DNA from: Armigeres subalbatus
Lineage: Eukaryota > Arthropoda > Insecta > Diptera > Culicidae
Reading direction: 5' to 3'
Length of the DNA: 64,000 nt
Assembly: GCF_024139115.2 (NCBI RefSeq)
Contig: NC_085140.1
Coordinates: forward strand, 29,065,806-29,129,805
Each line of letters begins with the position of its first letter. Position 1 is the first letter of the stretch. Positions 48,555-59,920 of this stretch are shown piece after piece. Under the pieces are notes generated by a model. That model was not told the origin of the DNA. It was given only the letters and a program-made list of their open reading frames with translations, and made no database searches. The position numbers and the translations under genes were made by a program.

Positions 48555-51060
48555 AAGTTCCTTTTGGAATGTAGAGTAATTGAAGAAGAAGAAGAAGAAA
48601 GCCGATTGGACAGAATCCCAATCCATACTCCAAGCCGAGCTAGAAACCAAATCTCCAGGTTGACTTATCAGTGGCGCCGGGAGTGGGTGGGACAAGTAGG
48701 ACATGTCCTACGCATGGAAATACCTGGGTAGGACAGTCGAAGCATTGTCCTACCCATGATTATGATAAGAACATACCATATGGATAACTAAAAGATCTAA
48801 TACTATCAATACTGTTTCCATTTCCAGATCTATAATCAGAGGTTTGAAAGTTTATCAGAGGTTAAACTGACAATCGTGAAGGTTTCCAGAGATTGTAAAA
48901 GAGAAATATATTCCGAAAGGCTTCTCAGAGTCTTGGAGGAATTCAAAAAGTACTTAATGATGTATTGAGATTCTCCAAGAAGTCTTAAAGTTTTTAACAG
49001 CATCTGCTCTTCCATAAAATTGCTTAAACATTTCTGGAAGTACGTAATTATTTCTGCTAGTTCAGGAAGGCTCAGCCAATTTCTGAAATTTTATAAGAAT
49101 GAACAGGCTGATTGTGAATTAATCAAAAACTGAATATCTAAACAAAGATATAGCGTAACTTAACTTAGCTAAGACTGACTGTACTTGTCAATGGTTGCTT
49201 CTCTGTGACTGGTTAGAGCTGGTGTATATTGCGCTACGATCCAAATGAATAAAGTTTGCTATTTACTACATACGGCTCCAGTTATCAGTAGGGAAAGGAG
49301 AGGAATGTTAGTGTGTCACTGACAAAAATCCAATCATGTTCAATCATAAATTCTGACTATAGCATTTCCCTTATAACGGCTATGTGAATTCGCATAGCAT
49401 ATATGTGGAGACACACATAACCCTTATTAACTAATAACCTTTATGTAAATGCTCTTATAGCGGGTGGTTACTAACGCACACATCAAATTTATTTGTAAAT
49501 TTCTTTAGATTTTTGCCAAAAAAAAATGTGTCAATTTTAATTAGTGTAGTTATTGTTGTTATTGTTGACCGAGAAAACCTCTGCATCATTACAATACCAC
49601 TTAAAGGATATTTCGTTAACTCGGTTAGGTAGATGAACAGAAAAATAGATCAAGGATTCACTTTGAAAAGTTATGTAGTCTATGCCGGACCTTCTGTCTA
49701 TAAGGCAGAAGCGGTAGTCACTAGACTGCTGAGCTCATCTCCAAAAGTTGAGAAACTAGACAAGGATTTGAGAGAACAATAGCAGAAATATGCTAATATG
49801 AAGCAGTTTATGATTATTGTAGTACATCCGGATGTCGGTAGCAGGCCTATGAGAAGTTCATTGGAATCTGTAGGAATCACAAATATATGCACGTTTGCAA
49901 GAAATTTGAGAGGATAGGAAAAAAAGCTGAAATTTGGAGTAACATTGTTCCTGAGATTTCTGAAAACCCGTAAAAAGTACTGAACGCCCTTAAATATTCT
50001 TGGACGATCATAAGCTTTACTGGTAGACCATAGTGAAATTTCTAAAGGTTGGAATTCCTAGAAGTTAGTGATAATTGCTTGAAATCATCCAATATTTCAT
50101 AAAATTTACAGGAATCCATAATCACTACGGGAAATTTGTGAAAATAGTTGAAAACATGCTTTTAGAAATTTTCGATAAACAGTGGGAATGCAATAATTGT
50201 CCTAATAGTCATAGGGAGTTTTATAACTTATCTAAATATGTACGAAAAAACTCTTGAAATCCGAGAGTATCTCCGGAAAGTCGCTGAAATTCCATAAAAG
50301 TATTCTACAGAATTGATAATCCAGTTTTTGTCCTACCCACGTCTAAGAACGTGGCCGCGCCTCTGACTTATGTAATGTGGGAATGGGTATGCCCTGTAAC
50401 TTTTACCCGACCCACTAAAACCAAAACCCTTTTGCCAGTCCTTACCCCGGCCCGCAATTAAGCAAAACATCATGGGATCTATTGCCCCTGTAGGCACATC
50501 AGCCGGTGTACTCTGATAAGTTCCTTACATTGTAGGTACTCGGCATTTAGTGCTACGGCATGCTGGTACGTCATAGCGGATGATAGACAATGCTACATCC
50601 GCTATCAACCTACGCACCTGACTATGCACCGCTGATCTGTTGGACATCATTCGATTTATCGACATCATTATTTTATCGCCAATGAAGCCCGCTGGCATGC
50701 ATAATCGACGTGGCTCGTGAAATTGAGCTTATCGTCGATCATCACGCCCAGATGCTTAAGAGACCTCACGGAGTTAACTGTGCAGGTCCCTACTCTTATC
50801 CTCGCTTGCTGCAACCCATGGCGGTTATGCACCACCACGACTTCCGTCTTGTGATGTGCAAGGGACAGCCGCCTCGAGTTGAGCCATTCCTCTACTCTGC
50901 CAATCGCGTATGAAGTCTTCAGTTCGACTTCGCTGAGAGTGTCTCCTGTTACCTCTAACATTACGTCATCCACGAAGATGTGGGATGTGAAACTCAAAAT
51001 ATACACAAAACCAGCCGTCTTCAGAGTTTTGGTGGCGAATAAGTACATAGCTTACAACTT
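48555..51060 (-). mobile_element. 5'-truncated non-LTR retrotransposon (LOA/R1-like), split by a hAT-like element
   Basis: The minus-strand frame 51048-50668 encodes the end of an RT: HIFVDDVMLEVTGDTL (the YADD box as FVDD), VEEWLNSRRLSLAHHKTEVV and LKHLGVMIDDKLNFTSHVDY, typical of LOA/R1/Jockey-type elements. The 3' region continues to a (TTC)n tail near 48580-48600. It is interrupted at 48669-50365. Clade choice is tentative. Confidence 0.65.
48669..50365. mobile_element. 1.7-kb hAT-like non-autonomous element with 6-bp TSD
   Basis: The left end CAGTGGCGC at 48669 and the reverse complement of the right end, CAGAGGCGC, form short TIRs. The flanks are ACTTAT at 48663-48668 and 50366-50371. 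Removing the element restores a continuous non-LTR 3' region. hAT elements normally give 8-bp duplications, so the superfamily is uncertain. Inside are gtcctaccc-type words near both ends and no transposase. Confidence 0.6.
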
Positions 51061-51990
51061 ACAAGGAACTACAAGGACATAAAAGATTGGGTATCAAGGC
51101 ATTGCAAAGAGAGATCAAAAAATCATCGCTGATGCCCTGACATTCCTCAATCTATATTCAATATATACACTGCTACTCAGATCTATCTAAATTTTAATCC
51201 CACCACACGAATGCTTGAATTTTATCAATCGTTGAGATGGAATCGAAGACACGATGCAGAAAAAAATCCGATAGGCGGAAAGATCATTTTTCTTTACATC
51301 AAGAATGGGCTGCGGGAGCCCACAAAACTATCGACTATCGACAGCACGCGGTTTCGGAACTGGCATCTATTTCTCGGAGAGATCATGAACAACGGGACAG
51401 AAAAAGAGCTCCACTTACTGGTAACATGCTCACATTCGTTATAAACTTACGTACGTAAGGGAAATCGTAAATCAAATTTCTTTAAAGAAGATACACCCGA
51501 TTCTTTTTTTACACGGGGGATGTGTTCCGTGTAAAAAAAAGTTTTCAGTTCAAAATTTGAAAATCCGTGTAAAAAAAGTTCTATGATTTCTCGACGAATC
51601 ATGCAAAATGGAGCAACTTTGCAAAAATTTTGTATGGGATTTTTTTTGCACGGCCGTGTAAAAAATCTAATAAATCGAAAAAACCAGCAATCTTTCTGAA
51701 AATTTGGCATAATATTCTTTATCTGTATTCATTGTTATGAAACTATTAAATGGATCATAATTATATTTATTTTATGTGCAAAAGTGTATCAAAGTCTGGG
51801 ATGTGAATGTTATGCGAATAAATAGCAAGATGGGACAACACAAGTGGGTTTTGATTTTCAAATTTCAAGAACAAAGCCTATTATTTTATCAGTTTTTCTT
51901 AAAGATTAGGTCGTTTTAAGCTTATATCTGGCAGAAAATCCAAATCTTCAAAAATCGACATGGGACTCTTATGCGAATCGCGGCAGTATA
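51061..51990. other. Unassigned spacer with low-complexity repeats
   Basis: At 51500-51660 a ccgtgtaaaaaa word recurs four times around an internal palindrome-like layout. Nothing else was recognised. Confidence 0.3.
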
Positions 51991-52104
51991 CACATGTAGA
52001 AGGGTTGGCTTGACAAATGGATTATTAGTGATTTGACTATGCGTTTAATTTGGGAATCTCGGGCTCATTTAATAGCCGCTAAATTGCGAAAAGGCCGACG
52101 GAGG

Positions 52105-52177
52105 TCCTTAGAAGCTTAGTTGGTTAAAGCACCAGTCGAGCGTACTGAGGGCCGTGGGTTCGAGTCCCATCGAAGGG
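52105..52177 (+). tRNA. tRNA-like sequence, probably a SINE head
   Basis: 73 nt with TTAGTTGGTTAAAGC (box A region) and GGGTTCGAGTCCC (box B). The acceptor stem TCCTTAG/CGAAGGG has mismatches and the anticodon loop CGAGCGT lacks U33. It is therefore probably not a working tRNA but the pol III head of a repeat. Confidence 0.45.
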
Positions 52178-52513
52178 AAAGTGGTTACCTCCAATACATT
52201 TTTCAAATCATAATCTTTCACATAATGTACAATGTACATATTCACATATGAGTTTTCAGAACATTGTAAAAAAAATACTGTCAATTCCACAATTTTTATT
52301 TTGAATGCTTTTTTGGATATGGAGGAGTCATTAAAAAAATAGCAAAATTGAACTTGGCGGTCCAAAAAAAACCTTACTTTTACGAAATAAATTTGGGTGG
52401 TAAATTTGTAAAAGGAAGGACAAACCTTTAAAAATGTTATGGAAACTCATATTTGAATATGTACGTTATGTGGAAGATATTGATTTGGAAAATGTATTGG
52501 AGGTAACCACTTT

Positions 52514-52587
52514 CCCTTCGATGGGACTCGAACCCATGACCCTACAGTACGCTAGACTGGTGCTTTAACCAACTAAGCTACGAAGGA
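52514..52587 (-). tRNA. tRNA-like sequence with intact cloverleaf potential
   Basis: Minus strand, 74 nt. Acceptor stem TCCTTCG/CGAAGGG pairs at all seven positions (one G-T), D stem GCTT/AAGC, anticodon arm CAGT-CTAGCGT-ACTG (loop would give anticodon AGC), T arm ATGGG/CCCAT around TTCGAGT. It is better preserved than its inverted partner at 52105. Being part of a repeated unit, it is likelier a SINE head than a true tRNA-Ala gene. Confidence 0.5.
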
Positions 52588-52814
52588 CCTCCGTCGGCCT
52601 TCGCAACCTAGCGGCTACTGAACGAGCTCGAGATTCCCAAATTGGACGTTTAGTCAAATCACTCGCAATCCATTTCTCAAGCCAACACTACCACATGTGT
52701 AATAGAGATTGTTACAATCAGAAAGTCAAGCACATCTGTATATGGAGGCCCATATACAGATGTGCCCGACTTGCGGTTAGCGGCAGTACAAGTTCACATT
52801 AGAAGAGCGTGAGT

Positions 52815-52910
52815 GAGAAGGGAAAGTGGTTGCCTCCAATACATTTTCAAATCAATATCTTCCACATAACGTACATATTCACATATGAGTTTCCATAACA
52901 TTGTAAATTA
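52815..52910 (+). repeat. Third partial copy of the tRNA-like SINE body
   Basis: aagtggttgcctccaataca, aatcaatatcttccacataa and catatgagtttccataac repeat the body of the unit at 52178-52280 without the tRNA-like head. Confidence 0.65.
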
Positions 52911-54448
52911 ATGTAAATTAATGTCCAAATTAATGTTAAAATTCCCAGAAAATGTATGTTTAGGATACTTGTTTGCATTAAATCCCCGAGAATGAAGGAA
53001 TTTCGAATACGTTTCAGTGAATGATAAAGAGTGTTATCTAATTGAAATTACATTGCCACATAGTCAATAAATATAAAAGCTAAGTCTGTACGTAAAACAA
53101 TAAAAAACAATAACAATTAAACGACATCAATGTGAAGATACATTCGAAAACATTATAAGAATGCTTGATTATAAATAGCAATAAAAATGTACCGTTTCCT
53201 AGGCAAAACCAAAACAAATCGTAATACTTTTCCGAAAGAATATTCAAATCTACCTGTTGAGAGCTAATCACCTGTACTGCTTCTAATTCTACTTATTCAA
53301 GCTTCGTTGAGACTAGAGTTTTGCATGATGAATTTTTGTTTTGTTTTTCTCAACATTTAATTAATAACGTAATCTTTCAGAATCAAACACCACATTAACC
53401 CACCTCCAAAATTCTGCTGTAAAAAATACTTACTTGTGACAATTCTACGGTTTGGCGAACTTGAAAACCCCTCGACGCAGACTTTTATTTTCCGGCTGAA
53501 ATTAGATAAACGTATAATATGAGCGATTTAGCAGCTGTCTCGAATTGCAAAAAAAAAACATAAAATATTTCTAATATTATTTAAAAAACTAAAGTTTTTT
53601 ATAACTTTTTAATGTGTTTTTTTTATAATTTTACATCAACTTCAACACAGTAAAAACTAAAGTGCATATTAAACATAAAGCAGCTTTGTGGTATCACGGC
53701 ATTCTTCCATATTTTACGAAATGATGACGTAATTCTACTCCAACCCGTAAGCTTGTCTTCAATCTCCGTCATAAGATGAGAACCGAGTAGTAGAACCAAA
53801 GTAGTTTTGTTCTATTCTAGCATATTTTTTTTAGTATAGATCCTTTAGACAAATGATTGTTATGTTGTGAGTTATTTTTTGGATTGACAATTGTATTTAT
53901 TCTGTAGGAGAGGAGTTTGTGTGTTTTGACCTTTCCAAATATTTGTTTTAGTGGCCACGCAAAAGTGGAACATCTTCTCCTTTCAAACAATGACCAAAAG
54001 CTAACAAGTTTACACAGTACAAAGCCATAAATATACTGAATGATCTGTACTGACAAAAATTTTAATATTACATCACAATTTTAGGATCATTGGATTTAAA
54101 GTTGTTGCCTCAATATGGGGAAACTTGATCCTTCGTTAAATAATCACCCATACAAAAATTTGGTAAAAAAATTCACTCCAAAAAGTCGATTGTGTTTCAA
54201 TAACAACTGTACCACAGAGAAACAGACGTCTCACTTAGAACAAAATGCAATCAAAATCATCGTCACGGAAACATTGCTGCCCAATGCTATAATCACTGAG
54301 TATGGCCAAGCGGCTACCAGATGACGGTAGTGCGCAAACGTCAAACACAAGTAAAATCAATGGAAGCGCCATCGGTGGCCGGTTGACCACCTACAAAACA
54401 ATAAATCAACCGTTAAAAAGGTGAACGGTATAACATGTGTGGCTTCTT
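52911..54448. other. AT-rich spacer, nothing recognised
   Basis: No gene, RNA or clear transposon terminus was found. The open frames are short and without domains. Confidence 0.3.
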
Positions 54449-54551
54449 GACAAGCCTACAATTCTTCTTGCGTGGTTGTAGGCTTGTCAGGTACTCTCTG
54501 GACCAAGATGAATACACAGTCAGTGGTGTATTCATCTTGCTCTGGACCAAG
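54449..54551. repeat. Two short hairpins at the broken BEL 3' end
   Basis: gacaagcctacaa/ttgtaggcttgtc form a 13-bp stem at 54449-54488. aagatgaatacac/gtgtattcatctt form another at 54505-54538. The second is bracketed by the direct repeat CTCTGGACCAAG (54496-54507 and 54540-54551). The BEL coding frame loses homology here. Confidence 0.6.
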
Positions 54552-55184
54552 CTCGCCAGAAGTGTTCTCGCATGAGCTCACAATGCTGCCAGCGAGATAG
54601 TCGGTTGATATTTGCGTCGTGGATCGATGGTTGTGGTATCGCATTAATGGGACGACCAGTCAAGAAGTGAGCTGGCGTGATCACCTCCGGGTCTGTCGGG
54701 TCGTTCGAAACTGCAAACAGTGGGCGAAAATTTAACACTGCTTCGATCTCGCGCAATACAGTACTCATCTCCTCAAAAGTACGCAACAAGTTCGTTTCAG
54801 ATGAGTCTTCGTCGATTTTACGGCAGCTTCCCATAAGCCGCCGAACTCTGGAGCTCCAGGTGGGATGAAGTGCCATTCGATTTCCTTTATCTGGCAATAC
54901 TGGATGATACGGTCGATGTCAGTCCAATGACGGAATAGCTCGTACAGTTGATGTAGCTCGTTTTTTGCGCCTTGGAAATTAGTTCCGTTGTCCGAATGGA
55001 TTTCAGACGGTGATCCATATTGGCCGATGAATCGTCGAAGCGCTGCGATGAACGCGTTGGTAGTCCGGTCAGTTACCAACTCTAGATGGATGGCCTTCTT
55101 CGCTAGACACACAAAAACTGTAATGTATGCCTTAATCTGTTTTGGTCGGTACGATCCCTGCTTCACTAAACATAGGGCCGGCAT
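54540..55184 (-). pseudogene. BEL/Pao integrase and C-terminal domain
   Basis: Integrase core: YITVFVCLAKKAIHLELVTD, GSPSEIHSDNGTNFQGAKNE (second catalytic Asp) and IEWHFIPPGAPEFGGLWEAA (catalytic Glu region). After a frameshift near 54830 the tail has LNFRPLFAVSNDPTDPEVIT and PAHFLTGRPINAIPQP, as in BEL integrase C-termini. It ends abruptly at WRAWSR next to the hairpins at 54449-54551. Confidence 0.85.
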
Positions 55185-56452
55185 AATCGATGCCAGTGAT
55201 GCTGAATGGAGGCGAAGGACAAAATCGTTGTTTTGGCAATTCTCCCATTAGTTGAGTGACGTCGGATGGTTTCGTTCGGAAGCATGTTATGCATGACCAG
55301 GCAACTTTGCGTATCGTGGATCTGGCATTTGTTAATCAGAACTGCTGTCGAATTGTTGCCAATAGTCCTCCAGGTCCGACGTGAAGCTGCTCGATGTGTA
55401 TCGTGAGTATCAACATTTACGCAAGATGTTGTCGCTGTAAATCGGGCAGAGAGGTCCAGCTCGCACTGCACTGCACCATCGATGCTTGCTCGGCGAGGAA
55501 TAGAAAACTTTTTCAGCAAATGTAACGATTGTCGTAACTCAATCCATTGTTGGCTGATGATGTCGTCTACAGGATTATCCCAATCTTGCTTGTTGCGCCA
55601 AAGTTGCTGAACTAGCAATTTGGCAAGAACGATGGCTGGCGAAAATAATCCTAACGGGTCGAAGAGTTTTGCTACTTCGGAGTAAATTCTTCGCTTCGTC
55701 CACGGTCGGTTGCTGTGTATGACTGGATGTATGTCTCCAGCCAGGAGGAGCTCGTCGGATGTTGGGTCCCATAGAAGGCCAAGGACTTTGATGGCTTGAT
55801 TGATGTCGCAGTCTTCCAATGGCTTTCGTGTTTGTCGGTCTTGATTCGGGATGGTTTCTAAAAACTTATCGGAATTGGAACACCACTTGTGGATTGGGAA
55901 TCCTGCCTTTCCCAACATCGTCGTCAGTTGTCGTTGAGCTTCGAGTTGTTGGCACCAGACAAAATTTCGTCCACACAGCAGTCGTTTTTGATTATTTCGG
56001 CTGCTACAGGAAACTCCTTTCCTTCGTCATCGGCGAGTTGAACTAAACTCTTGGTAGCATGGTAGGGTGCAGATGCGGTGCCATCCTCCTCTGCGGTGCC
56101 ATAAGTGACGGTTGTCAATTCTAGGACCTTCAAACGTTCGCTCGGGAATTCTCTCCAGAATATCCTTAGGTAATGGGTGTCGTCGGGATGCAATCGAATT
56201 TGACGGTACATTTTTGCTATATCCGCCGTGAACACAAACCTATACGTCCGGAATCGTAGCATTATGGCATACAGTTCGCTTTGTACCACCGGTCCCACCA
56301 GTAGTACGTCGTTCAATGATAAGCTGGATTCGGATACTTTTGCGCTGGCATCGAAAACAACTCTGCATTTGGTGGCATGTAGTATCCTGGTCGCTTCGGA
56401 TCGTCGTTCGCTTCGTTGACTTATCGGCAGTAGCCGAGATCCTGGTACTCAC
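55166..56452 (-). pseudogene. BEL/Pao reverse transcriptase and RNase H region
   Basis: RT part at 56316-55924: GPVVQSELYAIMLRFRTYRF, FTADIAKMYRQIRLHPDD and CVDEILSGAN (the D-D box decayed). The part downstream, 55918-55166, contains KWCSNSDKFLETIPN, IKVLGLLWDPTSDELL and SEVAKLFDPLGLFSPAIVLA, a well-known Pao connector, then a degraded RNase H. Several frame changes. Confidence 0.85.
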
Positions 56453-56676
56453 GAATGAAATCCACGTACTGCGTCCTTAGTTCAGGGTTGCGTTGAAGTC
56501 GATTTTCAAGCATGTAAGCATTTAATGCTAGCGATCTACAGCTTTCAAGTTGATGGGCGTTCTCCTTCAAGGGAAGTCTGACAACAAATCTCCCATCATT
56601 GTCTCGGAAGTGCGTTGCTGCAAAGTGTTCCTCGCATCGTTGTTCGTCGGTTAAATTCGATGATGCACTGGGAACG

Positions 56677-56961
56677 AGGGTTCTCCTTAGCCGTGCGGTA
56701 AGACGCGCGGCTACAAAGCAAGGCCATGCTGAGGGTGGCTGGGTTCGATTCCCGGTGCCGATCTAGACATTTTCGGATAGGAAATCGTCTCGACTTCCCT
56801 GGGCATAAACGTATCATCGTGTTAGCCTCATGATATACGAATGCAGAAATGGTAACTTGGCTTAGAAACCTCGCAGTTAATAACTGTAGAAGTGCTAATT
56901 GAACACTAAGCTGCGAGGCGGCAATGTCCCAGTGGGGGATGTAATGCCAATGAAGAAGAAG
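56677..56961 (+). mobile_element. 285-bp tRNA-derived SINE inserted in the BEL element, 9-bp TSD
   Basis: Flanked by ACTGGGAAC at 56668-56676 and 56962-56970. The head has a box A-like gccgtgcggtaagacgcg and box B (GGGTTCGATTCCC). The body carries cctcatgatatacgaatgc, and the end has an AAG repeat (gaagaagaag). It is a different family from the 19434 SINE. Confidence 0.85.
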
Positions 56962-57440
56962 ACTGGGAACTTCCTCGATTTCCCAAAATTTGTGCATCCA
57001 ATCTCCAACATTTTGGATCGATGTCACTTGGCCGAAACGAATATCGTTGGCGTGTCTGACTGGATTGCACCGGCAACCAGCCAACCAAGTTGAGATTCTC
57101 GTAACTCAATAAGTCTATCGTCGATTGTGATGAGGTTCGGCTTCATGAGCTTAAAGAAGATCTCTCCTTCAATCAGCATGTCGATGCCACCAGGTCGGAA
57201 AAATGATGGATCAGCAAGTTGGATGTAGCTGGGAATGTTCCACCTCGTGACGTCGATGTTTCGAGAAGGTTCCAGTCACCTGCTTGGTGATCAAGCATTC
57301 CAGTTTGGTACGAAAATCGCTGCAACGAGAACGAATTTCTAAGGATGTCCTATGATGAGCTGTCGTTCGAAGATCGGTCATCCCTGTTATCGAGACGTAG
57401 GTAGGTTGTCGTTGGATGCCAAGCGCATTGGCCATCATCG

Positions 57441-58135
57441 GTGTGTCGGCTCAGCTGCGATCGCTTCGCTGCTGTCGTAGTCGGGAATTGCAAGCTATTT
57501 GCACTTCTTCTCCTCTGCTCTGCGTCGTCTCGTTCTTCTCGTAGTGTCGCTTGTGTAACGTCGTATCGAATAGTGATGATGATTCCTTGAAATGGGACTT
57601 GTTTTATATACCATTCGTTTCGTCATTGTCTCAGTTCTAGTTTGTTTTGCAGTGTCGTTTGGGGCGTGGCTTATTTTCATGGCTTTGCTCATTTTTCTGT
57701 TCGGCATTTTCTTGCGGGAGACGCAACAACAACAATAATTCACAGACTGTCACACATCAGTAAAGTTAAATAATATGTTTCTCAACCTTCCTAGTGCATT
57801 GGGGTCCATTTCGATCCAAGCACACCCTTAAAAACGCTGTATTTTAGTAACGTAACGAGATAAAAATCTGAAAAATTCTAACTTTTTCTTACACTTGGAA
57901 ACAAAGATTCCCTGAGAAAATCAGCTTTCAGCGACATCTAGGAGAGGCGCCTCAAAAAAGTGACACATTGTGCATTAAGGTCCACTTTGGACCCAAGATT
58001 TCATCACGATCACAAAAACTCATATATCAGCCGATTTTCGATCTTTAGGCACCAAACGAAAGTTGTAGGTTCATAGAATAATGATTCATCCAAATTGACC
58101 TTTCTAGTCCCCGGGAAACCTGTACTAAAGAAGTA
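57441..58135. other. Spacer between BEL and RTE, nothing certain
   Basis: Probably BEL remnants up to about 57760 followed by another unassigned repeat (57780-58130, ggtccatttcgatccaagc and aaggtccactttggaccc words). No LTR pair found. Confidence 0.3.
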
Positions 58136-58163
58136 CTCATTTCATTTCATTTCATTTATTTAG

Positions 58164-59920
58164 TTAACATCTAAACAGATAACACTGAATCAACAATTTG
58201 ACGCCACAATGCACGGTTCGAGGCCGCATCTCTCCATCCTCGGATACGCCCCACGCTCGCCAAGTCGTTCTGCACCTGGTCTGCCCATCTCGCTCGCTAC
58301 GCTCCACGCCGTCTCGTACCTGCCGGAGCGGAAGCGAACACCATCTTTGCAGGGTTGCTGTCCGGCATTTTTGCAACATGCCCTGCCCATCGTACCCGTC
58401 CGGCTTTAGCTACCTTCTGGATACTGGGTTCGCCGTAGAGTTGGGCGAGCTCATGGTTCATTCTTCGCCGCCACACACCGTCTTCTTGCACACCGCCAAA
58501 GATGGTCCTAAGCACCCGTCTCACATGTGCAAGTCCTCCTCGAGCATTGTCCATGTTTCATGTCCGTAGAGGACTACCGGTCTTATAAGCGTTTTGTACA
58601 TGACACATTTGGTGCGGTGGCGAATCTTTTTCGACCGCAGTTTCTTCTGGAGCCCGTAGTAGGCCCGACTTCCACAGATGATGCGCCTTCGTATTTCACG
58701 ACTAACGTTGTTGTCAGCCGTTAGCAAGGATCCGAGGTAGACGAATTCCTCGACCACCTCGAAGGTATCCCTGTCTATCGTAACACTGCTTCCCAGGCGG
58801 GCCCTGTCGCGCTCGGTTCCGCCCACAAGCATGTACTTTGTCTTTGACGCATTCACCACCAGTCCAACTTTTGTTGCTTCACGTTTCAGGCGGGTGTACA
58901 GTTCTGCCACCTTTGCAAATGTTCGGCCGACAATGTCCATGTCATCCGCGAAGCAAATAAATTGACTGGATCTGTTGAAAATTGTACCCCGGCTGTTACA
59001 CCCGGCTCTCCGCATGACACCTTCTAGCGCAATGTTGAACAACAGGCAAGAAAAGTCCATCACCTTGTCTTAGTCCCCGGCGCGATTCGAACGAACTGGA
59101 GTGTTCGCCCGAAATCTTCACACAGTTTTGCACACCATCCACCGTTGCTTTGATCAGTCTTTGGTCGGTCTGGTTCTCGTCCATAATTTTCCATAGCTCT
59201 ACGCGGTCTATACTGTCGTATGCCGCCTTGAAATCAACGAACAGATGGTGCGTTGGGACCTGGTATTCACGGCATTTTTGAAGGATTTGCCGTACAGTAA
59301 AGATCTGGTCCGTTGTCGAGCGGCCGTCAACGAAGCCGGCTTGATAACTTCCCACGAACTCGTTCACTAATGGTGACAGACGACGGAAGATGATCTGGGA
59401 TATCACTTTGTAGGCGGCATTAAGGATGGTGATCGCTCGAAAGTTCTCACACTCCAGTTTGTCACCTTTCTTGTAGATGGGGCATATAATCCCTTCCTTC
59501 CACTCCTCCGGTAGCTGTTCGGTTTCCCAGATTCTTATTTGTGCAGGCAAGTGGCCAGCTTTTCCGGGCCCATCTTAATGAGCTCAGCTCCGATACCATC
59601 CTTACCAGCTGCTTTATTGGTCTTTGGCTGTTGAATGGCATCCTTAACTTCCCTCAAGGTGGGGCTGGTTGGCTTCCATCGTCCGCTGAACTGACGTAGT
59701 CATCTCCTCCGCTGCCTTGACTTCCACTGCCTGTACTCTCAGCGCCATTCAGATGTTCCTCGTAGTGCTGCTTCCACCTTTCGATCACCACACGTTCGTC
59801 CGTCAAGATGCTCCCATCCTTATCCCGGCACATTTCGGCTCGCGGCACGAAGCCTTTGCGGGATGCGTTGAGCTTCTGATAGAACTTGCGTGTATCTTGA
59901 GAACGGCACAGCTGGTCCAT
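58164..59920 (-). pseudogene. RTE reverse transcriptase (second copy), broken
   Basis: Segments 59920-59654, 59550-58996, 59063-58521 and 58554-58297 in changing frames carry the same RT boxes as the first copy. It keeps the base missing there, so HLFVDFKAAYDSIDRVELWK is readable. It has its own lesions: MDENQTDQRLIKATVDG has lost residues, and the ALGVFER segment is deleted near 58530. Confidence 0.85.

Larger units (their letters stand above)
51991..52699. repeat. Inverted pair of tRNA-like SINE units
   Basis: Arms 51991-52280 (forward) and about 52410-52699 (reverse) match over nearly their whole length, from cacatgt at the outer ends through the tRNA-like parts to cctccaatacattttt and catatgagtttt near the centre. 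A third, partial direct copy of the inner half is at 52815-52910. The layout is two head-out SINE-like units facing each other. Confidence 0.75.
54540..57440 (-). mobile_element. Broken BEL/Pao LTR retrotransposon pol, LTRs not found
   Basis: On the minus strand, from high to low coordinates: a protease-like end (57438-57211, MMANALGIQRQPTYVSITGM), an aspartic-protease/RT linker (57100-56970), an RT-upstream region split by a SINE (56970-56450), RT (56450-55924), RNase H region (55918-55166), integrase (55184-54765) and the DUF5641-type tail (54897-54540). This order and the motifs are BEL/Pao. Frameshifts occur at nearly every segment border. No repeated LTR was seen at either end. Confidence 0.85.

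Noticed and set aside
51500..51665. Tandem ccgtgtaaaaaa words as a possible CRISPR-like or regulatory array
   Set aside because: Spacing is irregular, the words are low-complexity, and the genome is eukaryotic.
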